Origin: Aestuariivita sp.
Lineage (GTDB): Bacteria; Pseudomonadota; Alphaproteobacteria; Rhodobacterales; Rhodobacteraceae
Direction: 5' to 3'
Length of the DNA: 64,000 nucleotides
NCBI GenBank assembly: GCA_018401465.1
Contig: JAGYKE010000004.1
Coordinates: 310,001-374,000, forward strand
In this document: positions 25,538-32,627 of the stretch, piece by piece
Layout: each line of letters opens with the position of its first letter
Position numbering within the stretch: the first letter of the stretch is position 1
The notes under the pieces: model-generated
Databases searched by the model: none
What the model saw: only the letters and a program-made list of their open reading frames with translations
Told to the model about the DNA's origin: nothing
Made by a program: the position numbers and the translations under genes

Positions 25538-26803
25538 TCAGCCCTTGCCCTTCCAGGGCACCATCACGCGCTCCGCCCAGCGCATCAGCATGTCGATGGC
25601 AAAACCGATCACGCCGATCAGGATGATGCCCATGAGGACGATGTCGGTGTTCTGGAACTTGGACGCGACCATGATCATCATGCCAGCGCCCGCCTCGGCC
25701 GCGACCAGTTCGGCGGCGACAACGGTGCCCCAGCAGACCCCCATCGCCACCCGTGCCCCGGTGAAGATGTCGGGCAGCGAATTTGGGATGATGACGTGGC
25801 GCATGATCTGCCACTTGCTCGCCCCCAGCGAATAGGCGGCATGCACCTTCGAGATGCGCACGCCCGACACGCCCGAGCGCGCCGCGATTGCCATGATCCA
25901 GAGCGCGGCCAGGAACAGCAGGATGATCTTGCCCGCCTCGCCGATGCCCGCCCAGATGATGACCAGCGGGATCAGCGCCAGCGGCGGAACGGGCCGCATG
26001 AATTCGACGATCGGGTCGAACCAGCCCCGGAACCAGTTCGACAACCCCATCGCGTAGCCCAGCGGAATGCCGATCAGCGCGCCCAGCGCAAAGCCCACCA
26101 GCACCCGGAAGAGCGACAGGCCCAGATGTTCGGCCAAAGTCGCTCCGCGGAAGCCTTCGCTTGCGATCTCCATCAGGCGCGAGGCAACCGCCTCGGGCGG
26201 GGGCAGCCAGATCGGTTCCATCTGCCAGCCCTTCGAGGGCGCGAAATTGGGCGTGCCCCGGTCCGACAACGTCACCGTGCCGTCGGCGACGCGGACGCGT
26301 TCCCCCGGCGCGATCGGCTGGCCGTCGATGGCGACCACGACCGCGCCGCCGTCGCGGCCGATCTCGTCGTTGGTATCGACGCGGATCAGGCCCGACCGCC
26401 AGCGCCCAACCGCGGCGGCGTCGTTCTTGGCGAAGCCATCGCCCGGGTCCACTTCGGGCAGGACCGGGTCGCGGTCGATGGGGTGGACGACGACCGTCAC
26501 CGTCGCGCTGTCGCGCTGACCACCGGCCTCGACGGTGTAGTCGAACTGCGTCGTGCCCTCGAACGGCCCCGGCGCATGCAGGAAGGACGGCAGCAGGGTC
26601 GATCCCGTGAACATCCCCCACAGAAGGAAGATCGTCGCGATCGAGACGACGCTGGCCGTGCGGTCGGAAACGACCGCGCTTTCATCACCGAAGGTCACCG
26701 TCTTGAGCGAGGTGAAATCCTGCGGCCGCGCGCGGCGCAACACCTTCTTCACCAGCACGAAGGAGGCAATGAATATCGCTGCATAGATCAGGAAGGGGAT
26801 CAT
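25538..26803 (-). CDS. tauC: Taurine ABC transporter permease TauC with cadherin-like extracytoplasmic insert
   Basis: Permease of 421 residues, far longer than the usual 250-290 for TauC. After two membrane segments (about 3-20 and 50-71) there is an insert of roughly 120 residues (75-195) that is not membrane-like. It contains FDYTVEAGG, SATVTVVVHPID and VADGTVTLSDRGTPNF, which resemble cadherin-like/VCBS beta-sandwich repeats. From the LPPPEAVASRL motif on, the normal permease domain follows, with EAGKIILLFLAALWI and later helices. Its start overlaps tauB by 4 bp. The insert should lie on the periplasmic side and could dock the binding protein. Confidence 0.88.
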   Translation of the reverse strand: MIPFLIYAAIFIASFVLVKKVLRRARPQDFTSLKTVTFGDESAVVSDRTASVVSIATIFLLWGMFTGSTLLPSFLHAPGPFEGTTQFDYTVEAGGQRDSATVTVVVHPIDRDPVLPEVDPGDGFAKNDAAAVGRWRSGLIRVDTNDEIGRDGGAVVVAIDGQPIAPGERVRVADGTVTLSDRGTPNFAPSKGWQMEPIWLPPPEAVASRLMEIASEGFRGATLAEHLGLSLFRVLVGFALGALIGIPLGYAMGLSNWFRGWFDPIVEFMRPVPPLALIPLVIIWAGIGEAGKIILLFLAALWIMAIAARSGVSGVRISKVHAAYSLGASKWQIMRHVIIPNSLPDIFTGARVAMGVCWGTVVAAELVAAEAGAGMMIMVASKFQNTDIVLMGIILIGVIGFAIDMLMRWAERVMVPWKGKG

Positions 26804-27606
26804 TGCGCCACCTCGGTGCGGCCCATGATCTCTTCCTCCATGTCCCAGATCATCGACAGGATCTCTTCCCGGGTCTTCGCGAAATCGGGGTGTTTCTTCA
26901 CCTCGCGCAGGTCGGCGTTCACGCCCATCTCGGCGAAAGGCAGGCGGTATTCTCGGTGGATGCGGCCCGGGCGCGGGGCCATGACCACCAGCCGTTCGCC
27001 CAGCAGCAGCGCCTCTTCCACCGAATGGGTGATGAGGATGATGGTCTTGCCGGTTTCCTTCCAGAGCTTGAGGACAAGCCCCTGCATCTTCTCGCGCGTC
27101 AGCGCATCGAGCGCGCCGAGCGGTTCGTCCATCAGGATCACGTCAGGGTCATTGGCAAGGCATCGCGCCAGCGCCACGCGCTGCTGCATGCCGCCCGACA
27201 ATTCATAGACCGCCTTGTCCTTGAAATCGCGCAGGCCCACGACGTCGAGCAGATGATCGACATTCGGCCCATAGTCGGACGCCTTGCGCCCCGCCATGCG
27301 CGGCCCGAAGCTCACGTTGTCGCGCACGTTCATCCATTCGAACAGCGCGCCCTGCTGGAACACCATGCCGCGTTCGGCATCCGGCCCCGTCACGCGGTGC
27401 CCGTTCATGGTGATCTGCCCCTGCGTCGGGGCAAGAAACCCCGCGACGATGTTCAGAAGCGTGGTCTTGCCGCAACCCGAAGGGCCCAGAACGCTCAGCA
27501 ACTCCCCCTCGGCCAGGTTGAGCGTCACGTCCTTCAGCGCCTGAACCGACCCGCCATGCGGCAGATCGAACCGCATCGAGAGGTTTTCGATGGCCAGTCC
27601 TGTCAT
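26800..27606 (-). CDS. tauB: Taurine ABC transporter ATP-binding protein TauB
   Basis: Nucleotide-binding subunit of 268 residues. Walker A GPSGCGKTTLLN, the signature LSGGMQQRVALARCLA, Walker B VILMDEPLGALD and the switch histidine in LITHSVEEAL are all intact. It belongs to the SsuB/TauB group, which powers import of sulfonates, and overlaps tauC by 4 bp. A hairpin in the gap behind tauA lies just upstream. Confidence 0.92.
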   Translation of the reverse strand: MTGLAIENLSMRFDLPHGGSVQALKDVTLNLAEGELLSVLGPSGCGKTTLLNIVAGFLAPTQGQITMNGHRVTGPDAERGMVFQQGALFEWMNVRDNVSFGPRMAGRKASDYGPNVDHLLDVVGLRDFKDKAVYELSGGMQQRVALARCLANDPDVILMDEPLGALDALTREKMQGLVLKLWKETGKTIILITHSVEEALLLGERLVVMAPRPGRIHREYRLPFAEMGVNADLREVKKHPDFAKTREEILSMIWDMEEEIMGRTEVAQ

Positions 27607-27665
27607 GTCCCTACCTGTCGGTCAGTGGTCCGGGCGGGTTCGGTCCCGCCTCGGGCGAAGAGCTT

Positions 27666-27692
27666 GGGGCGGCGCGACAGGCGCGCCGCCCC
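27666..27692 (-). terminator. Strong intercistronic hairpin between tauA and tauB
   Basis: A perfect 11-bp inverted repeat (GGGGCGGCGCG at 27666-27676 and its complement at 27682-27692) with a 5-base loop, no T tract, directly behind the binding-protein gene. It matches the tctC-tctB hairpin in arm and loop length. Confidence 0.6.
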
Positions 27693-27699
27693 CGGGGCG

Positions 27700-28698
27700 T
27701 CACATGCCGCCCGCAGCCTTGAGCGGACCGGTGTTGACCGCATTGGCATAGCTGTCAAGCGCCGCGCCGATCGAGCCTGCCGAGACGAAGACATCCGCCA
27801 CGCCCTTCATGAACTCCTGCGCGCCGCCGCCCAGCCACTTGGCAGACAGCTGATCCTCGACCGTCGGAAAGATGAAGGTCGCGAGCGTCTCGGCAGTCGC
27901 CGTCTCGTCCATGCCGGCATCCTTGGCGATGACGGGCAGCATTTCGGCATGGTTCGCCGAATCGGCCCACATCGCGTTGGACTCGGCGGTCACCTTCAGG
28001 AAGGCAGCCACTAGATCACCTTCTTCCGCAACGAAAGAGGCGGGCGCCGAAGTCACGTCGAACACCAGAATGCCAAGCGCCTCTTTCTCGGCACCGGTCA
28101 GAAGCACGTTGCCGTGTTCCTTCGCACGCCGCAGGCTGCCGCCCCAGCCGCAGAACATGTCCACCGCGCCCTGCGCGATGGCCGCCGCGCCGTCGGGCGG
28201 TGCCATGTCGACGATGTCGAGGCTGGCGAGGTCGATCCCGAAATGGTTCATCTGCTTGAGGAACCCGTAATGCGCCGCGGTGCCCAGCGGCACGGCGACC
28301 TTCTTGCCCGCGAGGTCAGCCGCGGTGGTCTTGTCGATCTCGAGCCCGCTTGCCACCACGCAGTTGTCGTTGTCCGAATAGGACACGGCCACGTCGAGGA
28401 TCTGGAGGTCCTGGCCCGCGCTCGTCGCGACCACGAAGGGCGGCACACCCTGGCTCACCGACAGGTGCACGTCTCCACTCGCCATTGCCGCGCTCATCGC
28501 GGTGCCGGTGTCGAAGCTGACCCAGTTGATCTTGACGCCCATGGCTTCTTCGTACTTGCCCATGGCCTTGGCGTATTGGAACGGCATCGGCCATTCGAGG
28601 AAATAGGCGACGGTGATTTCTTCCGCGGCCATGGCGGCGGACCCCGCCAGCATCGCAAAGCCTGCGACCGCGCCCATCAGGCTGGTTCTGGTCTTCAT
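27700..28698 (-). CDS. tauA: Taurine ABC transporter substrate-binding protein TauA
   Basis: Periplasmic taurine-binding protein of 332 residues. Signal peptide TSLMGAVAGFAMLAGSAAMA ends before AEEITVAYFLEWPMPF; the TauA/SsuA fold follows with SAAMASGDVHLSVSQG and KKVAVPLGTAAHYGFLKQM. The ATG at 28698 is preceded by AGGGAGAATG. It leads the tauABC operon and diverges from tpa. The 381-bp gap between them holds a TauR-type direct repeat nearer to tpa than to tauA. Confidence 0.92.
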   Translation of the reverse strand: MKTRTSLMGAVAGFAMLAGSAAMAAEEITVAYFLEWPMPFQYAKAMGKYEEAMGVKINWVSFDTGTAMSAAMASGDVHLSVSQGVPPFVVATSAGQDLQILDVAVSYSDNDNCVVASGLEIDKTTAADLAGKKVAVPLGTAAHYGFLKQMNHFGIDLASLDIVDMAPPDGAAAIAQGAVDMFCGWGGSLRRAKEHGNVLLTGAEKEALGILVFDVTSAPASFVAEEGDLVAAFLKVTAESNAMWADSANHAEMLPVIAKDAGMDETATAETLATFIFPTVEDQLSAKWLGGGAQEFMKGVADVFVSAGSIGAALDSYANAVNTGPLKAAGGM

Positions 28699-28954
28699 GT
28701 CATTCTCCCTGTTCGGCCGCTCCGGGCGGCGTTCGGTTGGCCCGCGACAAGGCCGAACCGCGCCATCCCTGCGCGGCCCGCCCGGTCGGGTGCAGCCCGA
28801 TCCGACCGCAATTCGCCCATTGGGGCAAATGCTTTTGCCACCACGGCGCACCGATATTGCCAGATGGAATTGCGCCTTCAGAAGTCCGGAAAACACCGCA
28901 AACCCTTGACGTGACAGGGCACAAGGCCGTCGAACTGGGGAAAGGCCAATTTTT

Positions 28955-28987
28955 CTGGACCTAGCTGGTTCACTCATCTGGCCCTAA
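28955..28987 (+). promoter_or_regulatory. TauR-type direct-repeat operator upstream of tpa
   Basis: CTGGACCTA at 28955-28963 and CTGGCCCTAA at 28978-28987 form a direct repeat with starts 23 bp apart; a third half-like CTGGTT lies between. The same second copy and the same offset recur upstream of xsc. MocR regulators, including TauR, are known to bind direct repeats of this kind. Confidence 0.75.
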
Positions 28988-29026
28988 CCGCTGCCCGGAT
29001 TCCGAGCCTTACTCGGGTCGATCCGC

Positions 29027-29048
29027 AAGGGGGCTCCGGCCCCCTTTT
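29027..29048 (+). terminator. Terminator-like hairpin in the tpa leader (possible attenuator)
   Basis: A perfect 8-bp stem (AAGGGGGC / GCCCCCTT) with loop TCCG is followed by further Ts, giving a TTTT tract, 31 bp before the tpa ATG and downstream of the TauR operator. No plus-strand gene lies upstream that it could serve. A second small stem CCGAG/CTCGG is at 29002-29016. Confidence 0.55.
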
Positions 29049-29079
29049 CGCGCGTTCCCCTATCCGGAAAGGACATGTC

Positions 29080-30471
29080 ATGGACGGCCCGTTCAGCGAA
29101 AACGATATCTCCCGCGTGGTCGAGGCCGACCGCGCCCATGTCTGGCACCACCTCAGCCAGCACAAGCCGTACGAGACGACAGACCCCCGCATCATCGTCG
29201 AAGGCAAGGGGATGCGCGTCTGGGACCAGAAGGGCAAGGAACATCTCGACGCTGTATCGGGCGCAGTCTGGACGGTGAACGTTGGCTATGGCCGCGAAAG
29301 CATCGCCAATGCCATCCGCGACCAGCTGATCAAGCTGAACTATTTCGCGGGCGCCGCCGGGTCGGTGCCGGGCGCGATCTTCGCCGACCGGCTGATCGAC
29401 AAGATGCCGGGGATGAGCCGGGTCTACTACTGCAACTCGGGCTCGGAAGCGAACGAGAAGGCCTTCAAGATGGTCCGCCAGATCGCGCATGCGAAATACG
29501 GCGGGAACAAGTGGAAGATCCTCTACCGCGACCGCGACTATCACGGCACCACCATCGGCTGTCTGTCCGCAGGCGGGCAGGACGAACGCAACGCGCAATA
29601 CGGCCCCTTCGCGCCCGGTTTCGTACGCGTGCCGCATTGCCTTGAATACCGCCGCCACGAACAGGACGGCGCCCCGGTCGAGCATTACGGTGAATGGGCG
29701 GCCGACCAGATCGAGAAGGTGATCCTGCAGGAAGGCCCCGACACCGTCGGCGCGCTGTGCCTTGAACCCGTCACCGCGGGCGGCGGCGTCATCACGCCCC
29801 CGCAGGGCTATTGGGAACGCGTGCAGGAGATCTGCCGCAAGTACGATATCCTGCTGCATATCGACGAAGTGGTCTGCGGCGTGGGCCGGACCGGCACCTG
29901 GTTCGGCTATCAGAACTATGGCGTGCAGCCCGACATGGTCACCATGGCCAAGGGTGTCGCCAGCGGTTACGCCGCCATCGCCTGCCTTGTCACGACCGAA
30001 GCCGTGTTCGACAGGTTCAAGGATGCGCCCGAGGACAAGCTGAACTATTTCCGCGACATCTCGACCTTCGGGGGCTGCACCGCAGGTCCCGCCGCCGCGA
30101 TCGAGAACATGCGCATCATCGAGGACGAGAACCTTCTCGACAACACGCTGAAGATGGGCGCGCGGATGATGGACAACCTGTCGGCGCTGATGGACAAGCA
30201 CAAGGCCATCGGAGACGTGCGCGGCAAGGGCCTGTTCCTTGGTGCCGAACTGGTCGCCGACCGCGACACGAAGGAACCCGTGGCCGAAAAGCTGGCGCAG
30301 GCGGTAACCGCCGACTGCATGGCGCAGGGCGTCATCATCGGCGTCACCAACCGGTCGATCCCGGGCAAGAACAACACGCTGTGCTTCTCGCCCGCGCTGA
30401 TCGCGAAGCCGGACGACATCGACCAGATCACCGACGCCCTCGACGGCGCGCTCACCCGCGTTTTCGGCTGA
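29080..30471 (+). CDS. tpa: Taurine--pyruvate aminotransferase
   Basis: Class III PLP aminotransferase of 463 residues that converts taurine and pyruvate to sulfoacetaldehyde and L-alanine in the cytoplasm. The PLP lysine is K291 (TMAKGVASGY), and the cofactor-binding CNSGSEANEKAFK and DEVVCGVGRTG are visible. The start MDGPFSENDISRVVEADRAHVWHH is typical of Tpa. An AAAGGA ribosome-binding site precedes the ATG. Divergent tauABC and the nearby tauR and xsc make taurine the substrate with good confidence. A terminator follows. Confidence 0.94.
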   Translation: MDGPFSENDISRVVEADRAHVWHHLSQHKPYETTDPRIIVEGKGMRVWDQKGKEHLDAVSGAVWTVNVGYGRESIANAIRDQLIKLNYFAGAAGSVPGAIFADRLIDKMPGMSRVYYCNSGSEANEKAFKMVRQIAHAKYGGNKWKILYRDRDYHGTTIGCLSAGGQDERNAQYGPFAPGFVRVPHCLEYRRHEQDGAPVEHYGEWAADQIEKVILQEGPDTVGALCLEPVTAGGGVITPPQGYWERVQEICRKYDILLHIDEVVCGVGRTGTWFGYQNYGVQPDMVTMAKGVASGYAAIACLVTTEAVFDRFKDAPEDKLNYFRDISTFGGCTAGPAAAIENMRIIEDENLLDNTLKMGARMMDNLSALMDKHKAIGDVRGKGLFLGAELVADRDTKEPVAEKLAQAVTADCMAQGVIIGVTNRSIPGKNNTLCFSPALIAKPDDIDQITDALDGALTRVFG

Positions 30472-30491
30472 CACGATCTGCAGCTTGCGGG

Positions 30492-30522
30492 CGGGCGGCG
30501 GGGGCGACCCTGCCGCCCGTTT
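30492..30522 (+). terminator. Rho-independent terminator of tpa
   Basis: An 8-bp stem CGGGCGGC/GCCGCCCG closed by an inner GGG/CCC pairing and followed by TTTCCGTTT lies 20 bp beyond the tpa stop. Confidence 0.65.
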
Positions 30523-30591
30523 CCGTTTGCGCCGCCCTGCTGCATCGGTCGTCTTGCACGGGCCCTGCGGCGGGGCTATTCAGCCGCCACC

Positions 30592-30978
30592 ATGCTTGAC
30601 CTTCTGGCAAAGATCCTTGGACCCAGCCGCGCCGTCAGCGCCTATGTCGCGCTGCGCCGCTTCGGGATTCCAGTCGGGCTGTTCATCGGCTTCGTCGTGG
30701 TGTTCTTCGTGATCATCCGCGTCTCGCATCCCGACCGGCTGGAGCATCTGGCCTATCTCACCGCCGAAGTGATCGCGGTCACGCCCCTGACGCAGGACCC
30801 GAACGCAGGTGTCTGGGTCGACATCCGCCTGCCGGACGGGTCAGAAATCAGGCTGACCGAAACCGAAGGTGCCATCGCGCGCGAAATCGACACTGTCGCC
30901 TGCCTTGAACAGCAGCGCGATGCCCAGACAGGCGAGGTGTCGCACCGGCTGCGCCGCCTGCATCGCTGCGCGGGCTGA
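30592..30978 (+). CDS. Hypothetical single-pass membrane protein in the taurine island
   Basis: A 128-residue protein not assigned to a family. One clear transmembrane helix, VGLFIGFVVVFFVIIRVS, spans about residues 28-45. The C-terminal part is a soluble domain with alternating strands (VWVDIRLPDGSEIRLTE) and two late cysteines (C103 and C126). It lies between the tpa terminator and the tauR promoter, so it may be unrelated to taurine use. Its coding pattern is GC-rich like the neighbours, which supports a real gene. Confidence 0.6.
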   Translation: MLDLLAKILGPSRAVSAYVALRRFGIPVGLFIGFVVVFFVIIRVSHPDRLEHLAYLTAEVIAVTPLTQDPNAGVWVDIRLPDGSEIRLTETEGAIAREIDTVACLEQQRDAQTGEVSHRLRRLHRCAG

Positions 30979-31013
30979 CACCGACCCGGTCGCCACGCGG
31001 CAGCAACGGCGTC

Positions 31014-31045
31014 ATAAGTCCACATTGCACATCCCTTAAGGCCAG
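31014..31045 (-). promoter_or_regulatory. Possible TauR autoregulatory site before tauR
   Basis: Read on the minus strand, CTGGCCTTAA (31036-31045) and a poorer GTGGACTTAT (31014-31023) form a direct repeat with starts 22 bp apart, ending 15 bp before the tauR ATG. The position would allow self-repression; the weaker match and changed offset lower certainty. Confidence 0.45.
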
Positions 31046-31059
31046 TGCAGAGTGGCGCC

Positions 31060-32523
31060 ATGGCCATCTCCGTCGATACCTTCTTCCTCGCCCCCGATGC
31101 ACAGGGCACGCTGCAGTCGCGCATCCAGCAGATGATCGCGCAAGGCATCCTGTCGGGCCGCTTTCACCGGGGCGAAAAGCTGCCCTCGTCGCGCAAGCTG
31201 GCTCAGCATCTGGGCGTGAGCCGGATCACCGTGACGCTGGCCTATACCGAGCTTCTGGCCAACGACTACATCACCTCGCGCGGGCGGTCGGGCTATTTCG
31301 TGTCCGACACGGCCCCCGTTCCGCCTGCCTACGCGCCCACGGCCAAGGGCACCGACAGCGTCGACTGGGTGCGCACGCTGTCTCACCGCTTTACCGGCGG
31401 GGACACGCCGCGCAAGCCGCGCGACTGGCAGGCTTATCGCTTTCCCTTCATCTACGGGCAGGCGGACCCGACATTGTTCGATCACGCCAATTGGCGGCTC
31501 TGCGCCATGCGCGCGCTGGGGCAGAAGGATTTCACCGCGCTCACCACCGATTACTATGATCAGGACGACCCGCTGCTGATCGAGTTCATCGCGCGCCACA
31601 CCCTGCCCCGGCGGGGAATCGCGGCGCGGCCTTCGGAAATCCTCATCACGCTCGGCGCTCAGAACGCGCTCTGGCTCGCGGTGCAGCTTCTGCTTGGCCC
31701 CGGGCGGCACGCGGTGACGGAAGACCCCTGCTATCACGCCCTGCGCGACGTGCTGGTGCAATCGGGCTGCCAGCTGACCGCACAGCGCGTCGATACCGAC
31801 GGACTGCCTGCCGATGCCCTGCCGGAAGGCACCGACGTGATCTTCGTCACCCCCAGTCACCAATCGCCCACCACGGCCACCATGCCCCTGTCGCGGCGGC
31901 GCGCGCTGCTGGACCGGGCGCGCGATCTCGACGCCGTGATCGTCGAGGACGATTACGAATTCGAGATGTCGTTTCTCGGCCCGCCCTCGCCCGCGCTCAA
32001 GTCGCTCGATGCCGAGGGCCGCGTGATCTATGTGGGCAGCTTTTCCAAGTCGCTCTTCCCCGGATTGCGGCTGGGCTATCTGGTCGGCTCCGAGGCCTTC
32101 ATCACCGAGGCGCGCGCCCTGCGCGCACAGGTCCTGCGCCACCCGCCGGGCCATATCCAGCGCACGGCGGCCTATTTCCTGTCGCTGGGCCATTACGACG
32201 CCCAGATCCGGCGCATGGCCCAGACGCTCCACCGTCGGCGCGAGGTGATCGAGGACGCCATCACGAAGACCGGGCTGACCGTCGCGGGCGGCGGGGTCTA
32301 TGGCGGGTCGTCGCTGTGGATGCGCGCGCCGGACGGGATGGATACCGCGCGCCTTGCAGAAACCCTGCGCGCGCAATCGGTCCTGATCGAACCCGGGGCG
32401 CCCTTCTTCCAGGGCCCGGACCGGCCGCGCAACTTCTACCGGCTGGCCTATTCGTCGATCCCGTCCAAGGCGATCCCCGAAGGCATCGCCCGCATCGCGG
32501 CGGCGATCAAGGCTGCGGCCTGA
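31060..32523 (+). CDS. tauR: MocR-type PLP-dependent regulator TauR
   Basis: MocR/GabR-family regulator of 487 residues: a GntR-type winged HTH (SRIQQMIAQGILSGRFHRGEKLPSS... SRKLAQHLGVSRITV) joined to a class I aminotransferase-like domain with the PLP lysine in YVGSFSKSLFPGLRLGYL. In Rhodobacter relatives TauR activates taurine genes. ATG 31060 was chosen because the upstream ATG at 31045 lies inside a possible operator. It sits between tpa and xsc, in front of which paired direct repeats occur. Confidence 0.92.
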   Translation: MAISVDTFFLAPDAQGTLQSRIQQMIAQGILSGRFHRGEKLPSSRKLAQHLGVSRITVTLAYTELLANDYITSRGRSGYFVSDTAPVPPAYAPTAKGTDSVDWVRTLSHRFTGGDTPRKPRDWQAYRFPFIYGQADPTLFDHANWRLCAMRALGQKDFTALTTDYYDQDDPLLIEFIARHTLPRRGIAARPSEILITLGAQNALWLAVQLLLGPGRHAVTEDPCYHALRDVLVQSGCQLTAQRVDTDGLPADALPEGTDVIFVTPSHQSPTTATMPLSRRRALLDRARDLDAVIVEDDYEFEMSFLGPPSPALKSLDAEGRVIYVGSFSKSLFPGLRLGYLVGSEAFITEARALRAQVLRHPPGHIQRTAAYFLSLGHYDAQIRRMAQTLHRRREVIEDAITKTGLTVAGGGVYGGSSLWMRAPDGMDTARLAETLRAQSVLIEPGAPFFQGPDRPRNFYRLAYSSIPSKAIPEGIARIAAAIKAAA

Positions 32524-32531
32524 CGGACTGT

Positions 32532-32564
32532 CTGGCCCTATCCGGCAGGGGTCACTGGCCCTAA
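32532..32564 (+). promoter_or_regulatory. TauR-type direct-repeat operator upstream of xsc
   Basis: CTGGCCCTA at 32532-32540 and CTGGCCCTAA at 32555-32564, with starts 23 bp apart, lie 64-96 bp before the xsc start. The spacing is identical to that of the tpa operator. Confidence 0.75.
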
Positions 32565-32570
32565 TCAGCC

Positions 32571-32618
32571 CCCCTGCCAGCCCGTAGAAGCGATGGAACA
32601 ACGGCAAGACCGCAGGGG
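32571..32618 (+). other. Complementary segments around the xsc ribosome-binding site
   Basis: CCCCTGC at 32571-32577 is fully complementary to GCAGGGG at 32612-32618, which contains the Shine-Dalgarno sequence of xsc. The leader mRNA could fold to hide the site. This is seen only as base complementarity over a 34-base loop. Confidence 0.35.
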
Positions 32619-32627
32619 AGATACGCG

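Larger units (their letters stand above)
28699..29079. promoter_or_regulatory. Divergent control region of tauABC and tpa
   Basis: A 381-bp stretch without a supportable gene. It holds an inverted repeat GGCAAA-N4-TTTGCC at 28824-28839, a TauR-type direct repeat at 28955-28987 and a terminator-like hairpin in the tpa leader at 29027-29048. No TauR-type repeat close to the tauA start was found, so control of tauABC may run from the distal site. Confidence 0.7.

Noticed and set aside
28824-28839. GGCAAA-N4-TTTGCC inverted repeat upstream of tauA as a definite operator
   Set aside because: The symmetry is short, and neither TauR-like repeat sequence nor a second copy supports it.
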